Source: Oscillospiraceae bacterium (GTDB lineage: Bacteria > Bacillota > Clostridia > Oscillospirales > Oscillospiraceae). From it: DNA of 64,000 nt. The stretch lies in contig JAGASJ010000003.1 of the NCBI GenBank assembly GCA_017621795.1, forward strand, positions 1-64,000, read 5' to 3'. Each line of letters opens with the position of its first letter. Position 1 is the first letter of the stretch. Shown here one piece after another: positions 26,716 to 35,325 of the stretch. Under the pieces are notes generated by a model. That model searched no databases. It was not told the DNA's origin and saw only the letters and a program-made list of their open reading frames with translations. The translations under genes were made by a program, and so were the position numbers.

Positions 26716-26739
26716 TTTATCTCCTAAGAAGATCGGCGG

Positions 26740-28938
26740 TCAGGAAAGCTCCTGAAGACGCAGCTTCAGCCCGGTATAGCGGCGTCCCACCTTGGCGTTT
26801 TCGGTCATTGCGGCCACCGTGTCCTCCCGACCCACCAGCACCAACAAATTCCGGGCGCGGGTGATGGCGGTATACAGGATGCTCCGATTGAGCAAATACG
26901 GAGAGCCGCCCCAAACGCTGAGCACGACTGCCTGATATTCACTGCCCTGACTTTTGTGCACCGTCATTGCAAAGGCGGGCTCTAATTCGCTGAGCTCTGT
27001 GAAATCGTAAATAACCTCCCGATCGTCAAACCGAACGGTCAGCTCTTCGTTGTCCTGATCAATATGGCAAATGCTGCCCACGTCACCGTTAAAGACACCG
27101 GCGCCGATGGTGCCGTCGTCCTTTTTCCATAATATATCATAGTTGTTTCGGATCTGCATTACCCGATCGCCCTCACGGAAAATATATTCTCCGAAACGTT
27201 TTTCTCGCTTGTTGGGAGCGGCGGGATTCAAACAGGCCTGCAAACGCCGATTCAGCTCCACCGTGCCGGTGCCACCCTTTTTGGTGGGTGTGAGCACCTG
27301 GATCTGATCAGCGGGAATGCCCATATTCTGAGGCAGTCTTTTAGAGCACAAGCCGGCAATGGTTTGTGCCGCCTCTTCCTCAGAACGGGCACCGATGAAG
27401 AAAAAGTCGCTTTTTACGTTCCGAAGCTCCGGCATCTGCCCGCGGTTGACCCGGTGGGCGTTCATAACGATCAGGCTTTGCTGTGCCTGACGGAAGATCT
27501 CAGTCAGCCGAACACTGGGCAGCACGTTGGCGCGAAGCATATCGTTCAGAGGGAAGCCGGGGCCCACAGGGGGAAGCTGATCTGGGTCACCCACCAAAAT
27601 CAGCCGTGCGTTGGGGCGGATGGCCTGTAAAAGACTGCTGAGCAGTGCAATATCTACCATGGACATTTCGTCCACGATCACTGCATCTGCCCGCAGGGGA
27701 TTGCGCTCATCGTGGGTGAAGAACAGCCTTCCGCTGCGGGGCTCAATGCCTGCGCCCAGCAGACGGTGAATGGTGGATGCCTCCCGCCCGGTGACCTCCG
27801 TCAGACGTTTGGAGGCGCGGCCGGTAGGGGCACACAGCACGGTACTGAGCCCCATTTGGTCGTAAAGGGACAGAACGCCCTGTAAAATAGTAGTCTTGCC
27901 GGTGCCCGGGCCGCCGGTGATGATCAAAAGACCGGAGGTTGCGGCCTGACGAATAGCCTGTTCCTGAGTGGGGGAGTAGTCGACCTTTCCGGCTTCCGCG
28001 GCTTTTTTCAGTTTTTTGGAAAAAGCGGCAGGCTCAGGATAGGTGCTGCTTGCAAATGCCTTCAATCGCTCACAGCAATATAACTCTGCTTTGTAAAGAG
28101 GTTCTAAGTATATAACCTCCATATTTGCCAGGAAATCCGATGCCAACCGTTCTGCGCTCAACAGACGCTGGATACCGGCTGTGATCGTTTCGCTGTCTGC
28201 GGAAATCAGCTGTCCGGCGGCGGCAATCAGCTTGTCCTTCGGCAGGAACACGTGCCCCATGGTCTGATTGTATTGCAGTTCAAACACAATGCCTGCTTCC
28301 ACACGGCGGGGGTCGTCGGCAGCGATGCCCAGCTCGATTGCAAAACGGTCCACCGCACCGAAGGGCGCTTCCAGCTCCTCATCCATCAGCAGGTATGGGT
28401 CGTCGTACAATAGATCAATGGCCTGTTCGCCGTAGAGCTTGTAGGTCTTCACGGCCAGCTCTGCAGGCAGGTGGTGGAGGGCGAAAAACTCCATCAGCTG
28501 CCGCATTCCGATCTGCAGGCGGAAGGCTTCGCCGGCGGCGATGGCCTTGGGCATAGAAATGCCGCTGACCTCGCTCAGTCGCTCCGGTTCCCGTTCCAAT
28601 ATGATCAGGGTCTGGTCACCGAATTTTTTTACAATACGACCTGCCAGCACAGGACCGATGCCCTTCACAGAGCGGGCGGAGAGAAAGGCGAGAATTTCGT
28701 TGGTGGTCTGCGGCATCAGCCGTTCCAAAAATTCCGCTTCAAATTGTTTGCCGTAGTTGGCGTGGCTGACCCACTTGCCGGTGACCAACAGCTTCTCGCC
28801 CACACTGGGCAGCGGAATGGTTCCTACCACCGTTACGGTCTGTCCGTCTTCACAGCTCAGGCGCAGGACAGCGTAGCCGTTATCGTAGTTTTGGTAAATG
28901 ACTGAAGCGATCGTGCCTTGTAAAATCTCCGGTTCCAC
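26740..28938 (-). CDS. recD2: RecD2-type ATP-dependent DNA helicase
   Basis: A 5'-3' superfamily 1B helicase of the RecBC-independent RecD2 class. An N-terminal OB-like region (about 1-80), helix-hairpin-helix (SVKGIGPVLAGRIVKKFG region, near 93-112), Walker A TGGPGTGKTT (about 343-352), DEMSMVDI (Walker B), GDPDQLPPVG and the C-terminal AMTVHKSQGSEY and ITRARNLLVLVG motifs are present. The GTG at 28947 directly abuts the Shine-Dalgarno, whereas GTG 28938 lies eight bases after AGGAGG, so the latter is preferred. It acts in replication fork repair. Confidence 0.95.
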   Translation of the reverse strand: MEPEILQGTIASVIYQNYDNGYAVLRLSCEDGQTVTVVGTIPLPSVGEKLLVTGKWVSHANYGKQFEAEFLERLMPQTTNEILAFLSARSVKGIGPVLAGRIVKKFGDQTLIILEREPERLSEVSGISMPKAIAAGEAFRLQIGMRQLMEFFALHHLPAELAVKTYKLYGEQAIDLLYDDPYLLMDEELEAPFGAVDRFAIELGIAADDPRRVEAGIVFELQYNQTMGHVFLPKDKLIAAAGQLISADSETITAGIQRLLSAERLASDFLANMEVIYLEPLYKAELYCCERLKAFASSTYPEPAAFSKKLKKAAEAGKVDYSPTQEQAIRQAATSGLLIITGGPGTGKTTILQGVLSLYDQMGLSTVLCAPTGRASKRLTEVTGREASTIHRLLGAGIEPRSGRLFFTHDERNPLRADAVIVDEMSMVDIALLSSLLQAIRPNARLILVGDPDQLPPVGPGFPLNDMLRANVLPSVRLTEIFRQAQQSLIVMNAHRVNRGQMPELRNVKSDFFFIGARSEEEAAQTIAGLCSKRLPQNMGIPADQIQVLTPTKKGGTGTVELNRRLQACLNPAAPNKREKRFGEYIFREGDRVMQIRNNYDILWKKDDGTIGAGVFNGDVGSICHIDQDNEELTVRFDDREVIYDFTELSELEPAFAMTVHKSQGSEYQAVVLSVWGGSPYLLNRSILYTAITRARNLLVLVGREDTVAAMTENAKVGRRYTGLKLRLQELS

Positions 28939-28961
28939 AGCCTGCACCTCCTTTTCTATTC

Positions 28962-28990
28962 AATATACTATAATTCCCCTTTAAAGTAAA
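28962..28990 (-). promoter_or_regulatory. recD2-comF-mreB promoter
   Basis: On the minus strand TTTACT (28985-28990), 17-base spacer, TATATT (28962-28967). It is divergent from the nfo promoter, whose -35 begins 24 bases away. Confidence 0.7.
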
Positions 28991-29013
28991 GTATGGGTTG
29001 GCATTTTACTCAA

Positions 29014-29042
29014 TTGCAATTTAGAGCGATCTGTGGTATTAT
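29014..29042 (+). promoter_or_regulatory. nfo operon promoter
   Basis: TTGCAA (29014-29019), 17-base spacer, TATTAT (29037-29042), 22 bases before the nfo ATG. Confidence 0.75.
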
Positions 29043-29063
29043 AAAGCGAAGGAGGCGAGTACT

Positions 29064-29891
29064 ATGATTTTTGCAGGATGTCATTTATCCAATTCCGCAG
29101 GGTATGTGGCGATGGTGGAAACCGCGAAATCCATCGGTGCCAATACCTGTGCATTTTTTACGAGAAATCCCCGGGGCAGTAAAGCAAAACCGGAGGATCC
29201 GGCAGATTGTGCCCGTGCGATGGAGCTTTTGAAGGAATACGAATTTGGACCGCTGGTGGCCCACGGCGCGTATACGATGAATTTGTGTACCGCTGAGGAA
29301 AGCGCAAGAGACTTTGCCGCAAGTGTGCTGTGCGACGATTTGCGCCGTATGGCGTACCTGCCCGGGAATTTTTACAATTTCCATCCCGGCAGTCACGTTG
29401 GGCAAGGCACTCAGCAGGGTATTGAATATATCGTCAAGGCACTGAAAAAGGCCCTGGAGCCCCAATACCCGGTGACGGTACTGCTTGAGAGTATGGCAGG
29501 CAAGGGCAGCGAGATCGGCGGCCGTTTTGAAGAGCTGAAGGCTATATTGGACGGCGTTGGGGATGATTCTGTGGGAGTGTGCTTGGACAGCTGCCATATC
29601 CACGACGGCGGCTATGATATTGTGAACGATCTGGATGGCGTTTTGGCGGAATTTGATCGGGTGGTAGGTCTGCACCGACTCAAGGCTCTTCACCTGAACG
29701 ATTCCAAAAATCCCTATGAGAGCCATAAGGATCGGCACGAATTGCTCGGACAGGGGCATTTGGGCACAGAGACCTTCCGTGCCATTGTCAATCACCCCTA
29801 TCTGAAAACACTGCCGATGATCTTGGAAACACCCAATGAATTACCCGGCTATGCAAAAGAGATCGCATTACTGCGATCTATGGAAGAATAA
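29064..29891 (+). CDS. nfo: Endonuclease IV (AP endonuclease)
   Basis: A 275-residue TIM-barrel, three-zinc apurinic/apyrimidinic endonuclease of base-excision repair. Metal ligands are visible in the FHPGSHVG, LLESMAGKGSEIGG, VCLDSCHIHDGGYD, HLNDSKNPYESHKDRHE and ILETPNE segments. GGAGG lies eight bases upstream of the ATG. It is co-directional with, and 20 bases upstream of, the FHA-FtsW gene. Confidence 0.97.
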   Translation: MIFAGCHLSNSAGYVAMVETAKSIGANTCAFFTRNPRGSKAKPEDPADCARAMELLKEYEFGPLVAHGAYTMNLCTAEESARDFAASVLCDDLRRMAYLPGNFYNFHPGSHVGQGTQQGIEYIVKALKKALEPQYPVTVLLESMAGKGSEIGGRFEELKAILDGVGDDSVGVCLDSCHIHDGGYDIVNDLDGVLAEFDRVVGLHRLKALHLNDSKNPYESHKDRHELLGQGHLGTETFRAIVNHPYLKTLPMILETPNELPGYAKEIALLRSMEE

Positions 29892-29911
29892 TTCTGAAAG
29901 GAGGCGCCAAA

Positions 29912-31633
29912 ATGGAGTTTGTGGAATCCTTACAAAATGCACTGCCCACCTATGTAAATGTGTTTATAGCGGTATTTCGGTATACTGCCCCTATTTTGGC
30001 GCTTTTGATATTGGGCAGGGCGATCATCCCGCTGCTTCGTTTTCGCAGAGAGCCTGAAATTTGGGCGTGGCTGTGCTTTGCCGACGGCAATAAAATCCCC
30101 ATTACCCATTGGGAAAATGTCATCGGCCGCCACAAAAACAGTGATGTGGTGTTGGATGTGGCCACAGTCTCCCGTAATCACGCTGTGCTTACCCGTTATG
30201 ACGATGGGAGCTGGACCATTGCGGATGTGGAAAGTGTGGGCGGCGTACGGGTCAATGGAAAAAAGGTGCGCATTCACGCCATAAACCCGGAGGATGTGAT
30301 CTCCATTGGCGGCGTGGAGATGCAGCTGCAGCCGATTTCTGAAAAACAGGAAAAACGGCTGGCCCAATTACGTACAAAAGCATCTTCCTACGGTACAAGC
30401 TTTGCCAATGTGGTGCTGCTTTCCGTGTTTCAGGCGCTGTGCTGCATCGGGTATCTGATGACAGGGGAGGGGCGCTATGCGGCTTCCTACCTGGCAGGCT
30501 TTGGCGGCATTTTGCTGTGCCAGTGGCTGCTGTTTTTGTTCTATTCCTTTATCCGCAGACCGGCCTTTGAGGTGGAGACCATTGCGTTTTTCCTCTGCAC
30601 AATGGGAATGTGCGCCATCTGTACGGTGGTGCCCGGCGAGGCAGTCAAGCAGCTTCTTGCAATGGTGCTGGGCATCGTGATCTTTCTGGTGATCGGCTGG
30701 TCTTTGCGCAATTTGGAACGGGCAAAGATGATCCGAAATATTGCCGCTGTAGCCGGTGTTGCGTTTTTGATGGCGACCATGGTCTTTGGAACGGTGGTAA
30801 ACGGCGCCAGGAACTGGATCTTTATCGGCGGTATCTCCTTTCAGCCCTCGGAGCTGAGCAAGCTGTGCTTTGTGATGGTGGGGGCTTCCGCGATGGATAA
30901 AATCCTGACAAAGCGGAATCTCATTATGTTCATCGTCTATTCCGTGGTGATTTGCGGCTGTTTGGCGGTGATGCAGGATTTTGGAACGGCGCTGATCTTC
31001 TTTATTGCGTTTTTGGTCATTGCTTATATGCGTTCGGGCAGTGTGGGGACCATCGGACTGGCACTGACCGGTCTGGGCTTTGCAGGCGTCACAGCCCTGC
31101 GAATTGCACCCCACGCGGTACAGCGTTTTAAAAACTGGCGGCATATATGGCAGGATCCCCTGGGCTTCGGCTGGCAGCAGACAAGGGCGCTGATGTGTAT
31201 GGCATCCGGCGGCTTTTTTGGGTTAGGCTTGGGGCAGGGCTGGATGAAGAACAACTTTGCCGCGGAATCCGATATTGTAATTGCCACCATCGGAGAGGAA
31301 TGGGGACTTTTGATGGTGCTGTTTTTGGTGCTTGCAGTGGCGGCGCTGGCGCTTTTCAGTGTGCGGTGCGCACCGATGGGGCGCAGCAGCTTCTATACCA
31401 TCGGCAGCTGCACAGCCGCCGCGATTTTGCTGGTACAGGTGATTTTAAACGCCTTAGGCACATTGGATGTACTGCCGCTGACAGGCGTTACCTTCCCCTT
31501 CCTATCCAATGGCGGCTCCAGTATGCTGTGTGCATGGGGTCTTTTGGCATTTATCAAGGCCGCCGATACCCGGCAGAACGCCAGCTTTGCAGTACGGCTT
31601 TTCAAGGGAAGGGCAGGTGCAAAAGATGAATAA
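29912..31633 (+). CDS. FHA domain fused to an FtsW/RodA/SpoVE-type SEDS protein
   Basis: A 573-residue fusion. A single helix (about 15-38) leads to a cytoplasmic FHA domain (about 53-140) with phosphothreonine-binding positions visible in IGRHKNSD, SRNHAVL and GVRVNGKKV. It is followed by about ten membrane helices of a SEDS glycosyltransferase; FQPSELSKLCFV, MQDFGTAL and TFPFLSNGGSSMLCAWG are SEDS signatures. SEDS proteins polymerise lipid II with a class B PBP partner, and that partner is the next gene, overlapping by eight bases. The FHA domain probably docks a protein phosphorylated by the PASTA kinase. It is unclear whether it serves elongation (RodA-like) or sporulation. Confidence 0.9.
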   Translation: MEFVESLQNALPTYVNVFIAVFRYTAPILALLILGRAIIPLLRFRREPEIWAWLCFADGNKIPITHWENVIGRHKNSDVVLDVATVSRNHAVLTRYDDGSWTIADVESVGGVRVNGKKVRIHAINPEDVISIGGVEMQLQPISEKQEKRLAQLRTKASSYGTSFANVVLLSVFQALCCIGYLMTGEGRYAASYLAGFGGILLCQWLLFLFYSFIRRPAFEVETIAFFLCTMGMCAICTVVPGEAVKQLLAMVLGIVIFLVIGWSLRNLERAKMIRNIAAVAGVAFLMATMVFGTVVNGARNWIFIGGISFQPSELSKLCFVMVGASAMDKILTKRNLIMFIVYSVVICGCLAVMQDFGTALIFFIAFLVIAYMRSGSVGTIGLALTGLGFAGVTALRIAPHAVQRFKNWRHIWQDPLGFGWQQTRALMCMASGGFFGLGLGQGWMKNNFAAESDIVIATIGEEWGLLMVLFLVLAVAALALFSVRCAPMGRSSFYTIGSCTAAAILLVQVILNALGTLDVLPLTGVTFPFLSNGGSSMLCAWGLLAFIKAADTRQNASFAVRLFKGRAGAKDE

Positions 31634-32972
31634 AGTGGCAAAACGGGCCTGGGCGGTATGTATATTGGCCGGTATATTGATCGGCGGTATGGGCTTTTTT
31701 GTGGTAGAGTTTACGACCAGGGCAGATCAGTGGGTGGTCACTGCCGGTTCTCCCCACGTATATAACGGAGAAAATATCAACACCGGCGCAGTTACCGACC
31801 GCAGTGGTATCCTTTTACTAAATATGCATAATACCCGTACCTATTCCGGCGCGGAATCCATTCGTAAAGCCACCATCCACTGGGTAGGGGATCGGGAGGG
31901 CTACATCAGTGCACCGGCGATCTCGAAATATGCCCGTCATATCGCAGGCTTTGATATGGCAAACGGACTATATGCCTACGGCGGCTCGGGCGGCGTAGCA
32001 GAGCTGACCATCTCTGCCCGGGTGCAGACGGTGGCACTGGAAGCACTGGGGGATTACAAGGGCACTGTGGCAGTATACAATTATAAAACAGGGGAGATCC
32101 TGTGTGCCGTGACGAACCCCACCTATGACCCGGATAACGTACCGGAAATTGAAGGAAACCCGGCTTATGAGGGGGCGTATCTGAACCGCTTTACCCAATG
32201 CACCTACGCGCCCGGCTCTATTTTTAAAATTGTCACCCTGGCGGCGGTACTGGAAGAAATGCCTGCACTGCAGGAGAAGACCTTTACCTGTACCGGTACA
32301 CGCGCCTACGGGCCGGATACCATTACCTGTGAAGGCATCCACGGTACGCAAAGCCTGAAGCAGGCGTTTTGCAATTCCTGCAACTGTGCTTTTGCGGAGC
32401 TTTCGGAGCTTTTGGGCGGGCAGACACTCAAAAAGTATGTGGAAGCCTTTGGCCTGACGGAGCATATATCCTTTGACGGCATCCGATGCGAAAAAGGCAG
32501 CTTTCAGCTGGCGGAGGATGCGGTAAACGTGGCTTGGAGTGCCATCGGTCAGTATAACGATCTGGTCAATCCCTGCAGCTTCCTTACCTTTGTTGGTGCG
32601 GTGGCAAACGGCGGCAAGGCGGCAAAGCCCTACATTGTTGCCCGTGCCGGAGACAGCTATGAGGCTGAAACTTCCTATACAGCCCCGATGATGGATCAAG
32701 AGGTTGCGGCATTGGTGCAAGAGTATATGCGTAACAACGTGGCCACCAAATACGGCGACTCGAATTTTGACGGACTAAACGTATGCGCAAAGACCGGTAC
32801 AGCGGAATTTGACGGAGATCAGGCGTCTAATGCAATGTTTGCCGGATTCGTGGCGGACGAAACGTATCCGCTGGCTTTTATCGTATGCGTGGAGGGCGGC
32901 GGCTACGGAATGTATACCTGCGTACCCATCGCATCCAAGGTGCTTGCGGCCTGCAAAGAAGTCCTGCAGTAA
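31626..32972 (+). CDS. Class B penicillin-binding protein (PbpA-like transpeptidase)
   Basis: A 448-residue transpeptidase, shorter than PBP2b/SpoVD. One N-terminal helix (about 8-28), a small linker domain and the penicillin-binding domain with SIFK (serine near 198), SCN (in FCNSCNCAF) and KTG (in CAKTGTAEF). It lacks PASTA domains. Size and pairing with a SEDS gene resemble actinobacterial PbpA next to RodA. The ATG at 31626 overlaps the SEDS stop codon, implying a 1:1 complex. It crosslinks glycan strands made by the fusion protein. Confidence 0.93.
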   Translation: MNKVAKRAWAVCILAGILIGGMGFFVVEFTTRADQWVVTAGSPHVYNGENINTGAVTDRSGILLLNMHNTRTYSGAESIRKATIHWVGDREGYISAPAISKYARHIAGFDMANGLYAYGGSGGVAELTISARVQTVALEALGDYKGTVAVYNYKTGEILCAVTNPTYDPDNVPEIEGNPAYEGAYLNRFTQCTYAPGSIFKIVTLAAVLEEMPALQEKTFTCTGTRAYGPDTITCEGIHGTQSLKQAFCNSCNCAFAELSELLGGQTLKKYVEAFGLTEHISFDGIRCEKGSFQLAEDAVNVAWSAIGQYNDLVNPCSFLTFVGAVANGGKAAKPYIVARAGDSYEAETSYTAPMMDQEVAALVQEYMRNNVATKYGDSNFDGLNVCAKTGTAEFDGDQASNAMFAGFVADETYPLAFIVCVEGGGYGMYTCVPIASKVLAACKEVLQ

Positions 32973-33038
32973 GCCCTGTTGTGCGGAATATACAAAAAGC
33001 ATAATTGACGGGCTTTTGCTTTTGGTGTTTTTTGGTGG

Positions 33039-33067
33039 TTGACAAATGTGTTTCTGTGGGATACAAT
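33039..33067 (+). promoter_or_regulatory. liv operon promoter
   Basis: TTGACA (33039-33044), exact 17-base spacer, TACAAT (33062-33067). Transcription would start near 33074, leaving a leader of about 112 bases before the first gene. Confidence 0.85.
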
Positions 33068-33185
33068 ATGCCTATCCCAAACGGGAGATCGCAAGACGAT
33101 ATATACCGTCGCAGCGAATGAATTTGTATATAGGAGGTTGCAAATAAAAGCCGCCTCTTAGTTTTTAAAAGTAAAGGAGAAGAAA

Positions 33186-34352
33186 ATGATGAAGAAGATT
33201 TTAGCGATGCTGTTGGCAGTTTTGATGACTGTCGGTGTGCTTGCCGGTTGCGGCGGCGCAGATGTAAGCGGCAAAAAGGAAAACGACGGTGCAAGTGTTA
33301 TTAAGGTCGGCACCAGCGGCCCCCTGACCGGTGACAACGCAGTTTACGGTGTTGCGGTCAAGAACGGCCTGGAGCTGGCATTTGAAGAGATCAATGCCCT
33401 GGGCGATCTGCAGTTCGAGGTAAAGGCTGAAGACGACGAAGCCGATAGCGAAAAGGCAGTCAACGCTTATAACACCCTGATGGACTGGGGTATGCAGATC
33501 ATGGCCGGTCCCACCACCTCTGGTTCTGCTGCTGCTACCGCTCAGAAGTGCGCGGCAGATAAGGTCTTTATGCTGACCCCCTCTGCATCCGATCCTGCGG
33601 TTATTGCCGCCGGCGATAACGTTTTCCAGATTTGCTTTACCGACCTGAACCAGGGTAAGGCTTCCGCACAGTACATCAAGGATCATAACCTGGCTACCAA
33701 GATCGGTATCATTTACGATTCCTCCTCTCCCTATTCTGCCGGTATCTACAATACCTTTAAGGCAGAGGCAGCAGCCCTGGGCCTGGAGATCGCAATCGAA
33801 GCCCCCTTCACCGAGGGCACCAAGGGCGACCTGACCACACAGGTGACCATGTGCCAGCAGGCAAACTGCGACCTGGTATTCTTGCCCATCTACACCAGCG
33901 AAGCTGTGAAGGTTCTGTCTGTTGCCAATTCTAACGGCTATGCTCCCAAGTACTTCGGCTGTGACGGTCTGGACGGCATCCTGTCCGTTGAGAACTTTGA
34001 CACCAGCCTGGCTGAAGGCGTTATGCTGCTGACTCCCTTCGATGCCACCGCTACCGATGAAAAGACCCAGTCCTTTGTAACCAAGTACACCGAAAAGTAC
34101 GGCACTGCACCCAACCAGTTTGCTGCAGATGCTTACGACGTAGCTTACGCTATTTATGAGGCCTGCAAGGCAGGCGGTGTTACCGCGGATATGTCTGCAG
34201 AGGAAGTCAACGCCATTATGGTAGAGCAGATCACCAAGATGTCCTTTGATGGCCTGACCGGCCAGGCAATGCAGTGGGGCGCTGACGGCGCAGTCAGCAA
34301 GGATCCCATGGCTGTTGTGATCGAAAACGGCATCTACGTTGGTATGGACTAA
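33186..34352 (+). CDS. livK: Branched-chain amino acid ABC transporter substrate-binding lipoprotein
   Basis: A 388-residue type I periplasmic-binding fold protein. The signal peptide ends in a lipobox LAGC (cysteine at about 22), so it is anchored to the outer face of the membrane. IKVGTSGPLTGDNAVYG, EVKAEDDEADSEKAVNAYNTL and AADAYDVAYAIYEA are typical of Leu/Ile/Val-binding proteins. AGGAG is six bases before the first of two tandem ATGs. First and best-translated looking gene of the operon, with favoured codons. Exact ligand specificity cannot be read from sequence. Confidence 0.93.
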   Translation: MMKKILAMLLAVLMTVGVLAGCGGADVSGKKENDGASVIKVGTSGPLTGDNAVYGVAVKNGLELAFEEINALGDLQFEVKAEDDEADSEKAVNAYNTLMDWGMQIMAGPTTSGSAAATAQKCAADKVFMLTPSASDPAVIAAGDNVFQICFTDLNQGKASAQYIKDHNLATKIGIIYDSSSPYSAGIYNTFKAEAAALGLEIAIEAPFTEGTKGDLTTQVTMCQQANCDLVFLPIYTSEAVKVLSVANSNGYAPKYFGCDGLDGILSVENFDTSLAEGVMLLTPFDATATDEKTQSFVTKYTEKYGTAPNQFAADAYDVAYAIYEACKAGGVTADMSAEEVNAIMVEQITKMSFDGLTGQAMQWGADGAVSKDPMAVVIENGIYVGMD

Positions 34353-34431
34353 AAATAATATACAGTGATTGAACCCGCATGGGGGGACTATCCCCTCATG
34401 CGGGAAAACCCTGAATAGAGGGGAGAGAAAA

Positions 34432-35313
34432 ATGGACTTTTTACAGTACTTCATTGACGGACTATATATCGGTGCCATCTACGCCATCATCGCGTTGGGC
34501 TATACAATGGTCTACGGCATTGCAAAAATGCTGAACTTTGCCCACGGCGATGTGATTATGGTGGGCGCCTATATGTCCTACACCTTTGTGTCCGCATCCG
34601 GTATGCCGGTATATTTGAGCATTCCCATTGCAATGGTGATCTGTACGGTGCTGGGCATTGTGATCGAGGGGCTGGCGTATAAGCCTTTGCGTGGCACATC
34701 CAGTTTGGCAGTGCTCATTACCGCCATTGGTGTCAGCTACTTCCTGCAGAATGCGGCACAACTTATTTGGGGCCCTGCTGAAATCGGCTTTAATCGGCTG
34801 GTGAATGCAAAGCCCTTCTTGCTGTTTGGTGGAAAGCTTCGTATTTCGCCGGAAGCGATGGTGACTTTGGCCATTGCGGTGGTGATCATGGTGGCGCTGA
34901 CCACATTTGTAAACAGGACCCAAACCGGCAAGGCGATGCGTGCAGTGGCAGAGGATCGGGATGCGGCGCAGTTGATGGGCATCAATGTAAACCGTACCAT
35001 TTCCATTACTTTTGCCATTGGCTCTGCCCTGGCGGCAGTGGCAGGTGTGCTGCTGTGCTCCAAGGTGCAATCGGTCAGCCCCACGGTAGGCTCAATGCCC
35101 GGTATCCGCGCGTTTACAGCGGCGGTGTTTGGCGGTATTGGCTCGATCCCCGGTGCAATGCTGGGCGGTATGCTGTTGGGACTGGTGGAGACCCTGACCG
35201 GTGCGTTTATTTCCACCCAGTTTAGTGATGCCATTGTATTTTTGATCCTGATCGTGGTGCTGCTGGTAAAGCCTGCGGGTCTTTTGGGCAAGCAGACACA
35301 GGAAAAGGTATAA
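34432..35313 (+). CDS. livH: Branched-chain amino acid ABC permease LivH
   Basis: A 293-residue inner-membrane permease with about eight helices. GLYIGAIYAIIALGYTMVYG near the N-terminus and the EAA-like loop (AFTAAVFGGIGSIPGAMLGG) that contacts the ATPases are characteristic. True start ATG 34432 follows GGGGAGAG; longer upstream reading has no Shine-Dalgarno. The 79-base gap from livK contains a weak CATGCGG/CCGCATG inverted repeat (about 34374-34404) that could partially terminate and set the SBP:permease ratio. Confidence 0.93.
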   Translation: MDFLQYFIDGLYIGAIYAIIALGYTMVYGIAKMLNFAHGDVIMVGAYMSYTFVSASGMPVYLSIPIAMVICTVLGIVIEGLAYKPLRGTSSLAVLITAIGVSYFLQNAAQLIWGPAEIGFNRLVNAKPFLLFGGKLRISPEAMVTLAIAVVIMVALTTFVNRTQTGKAMRAVAEDRDAAQLMGINVNRTISITFAIGSALAAVAGVLLCSKVQSVSPTVGSMPGIRAFTAAVFGGIGSIPGAMLGGMLLGLVETLTGAFISTQFSDAIVFLILIVVLLVKPAGLLGKQTQEKV

Positions 35314-35325
35314 GGGGGGCGCAGT

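Noticed and set aside
33068..33185. Known riboswitch or T-box upstream of livK
   Set aside because: No T-box sequence (UGG acceptor-binding bulge), no recognised riboswitch core; only tentative stem-loops.
33201..34478. 425-codon frame on the minus strand
   Set aside because: Exactly antisense to livK, which has a lipobox, promoter and operon context; the minus frame lacks any of these.
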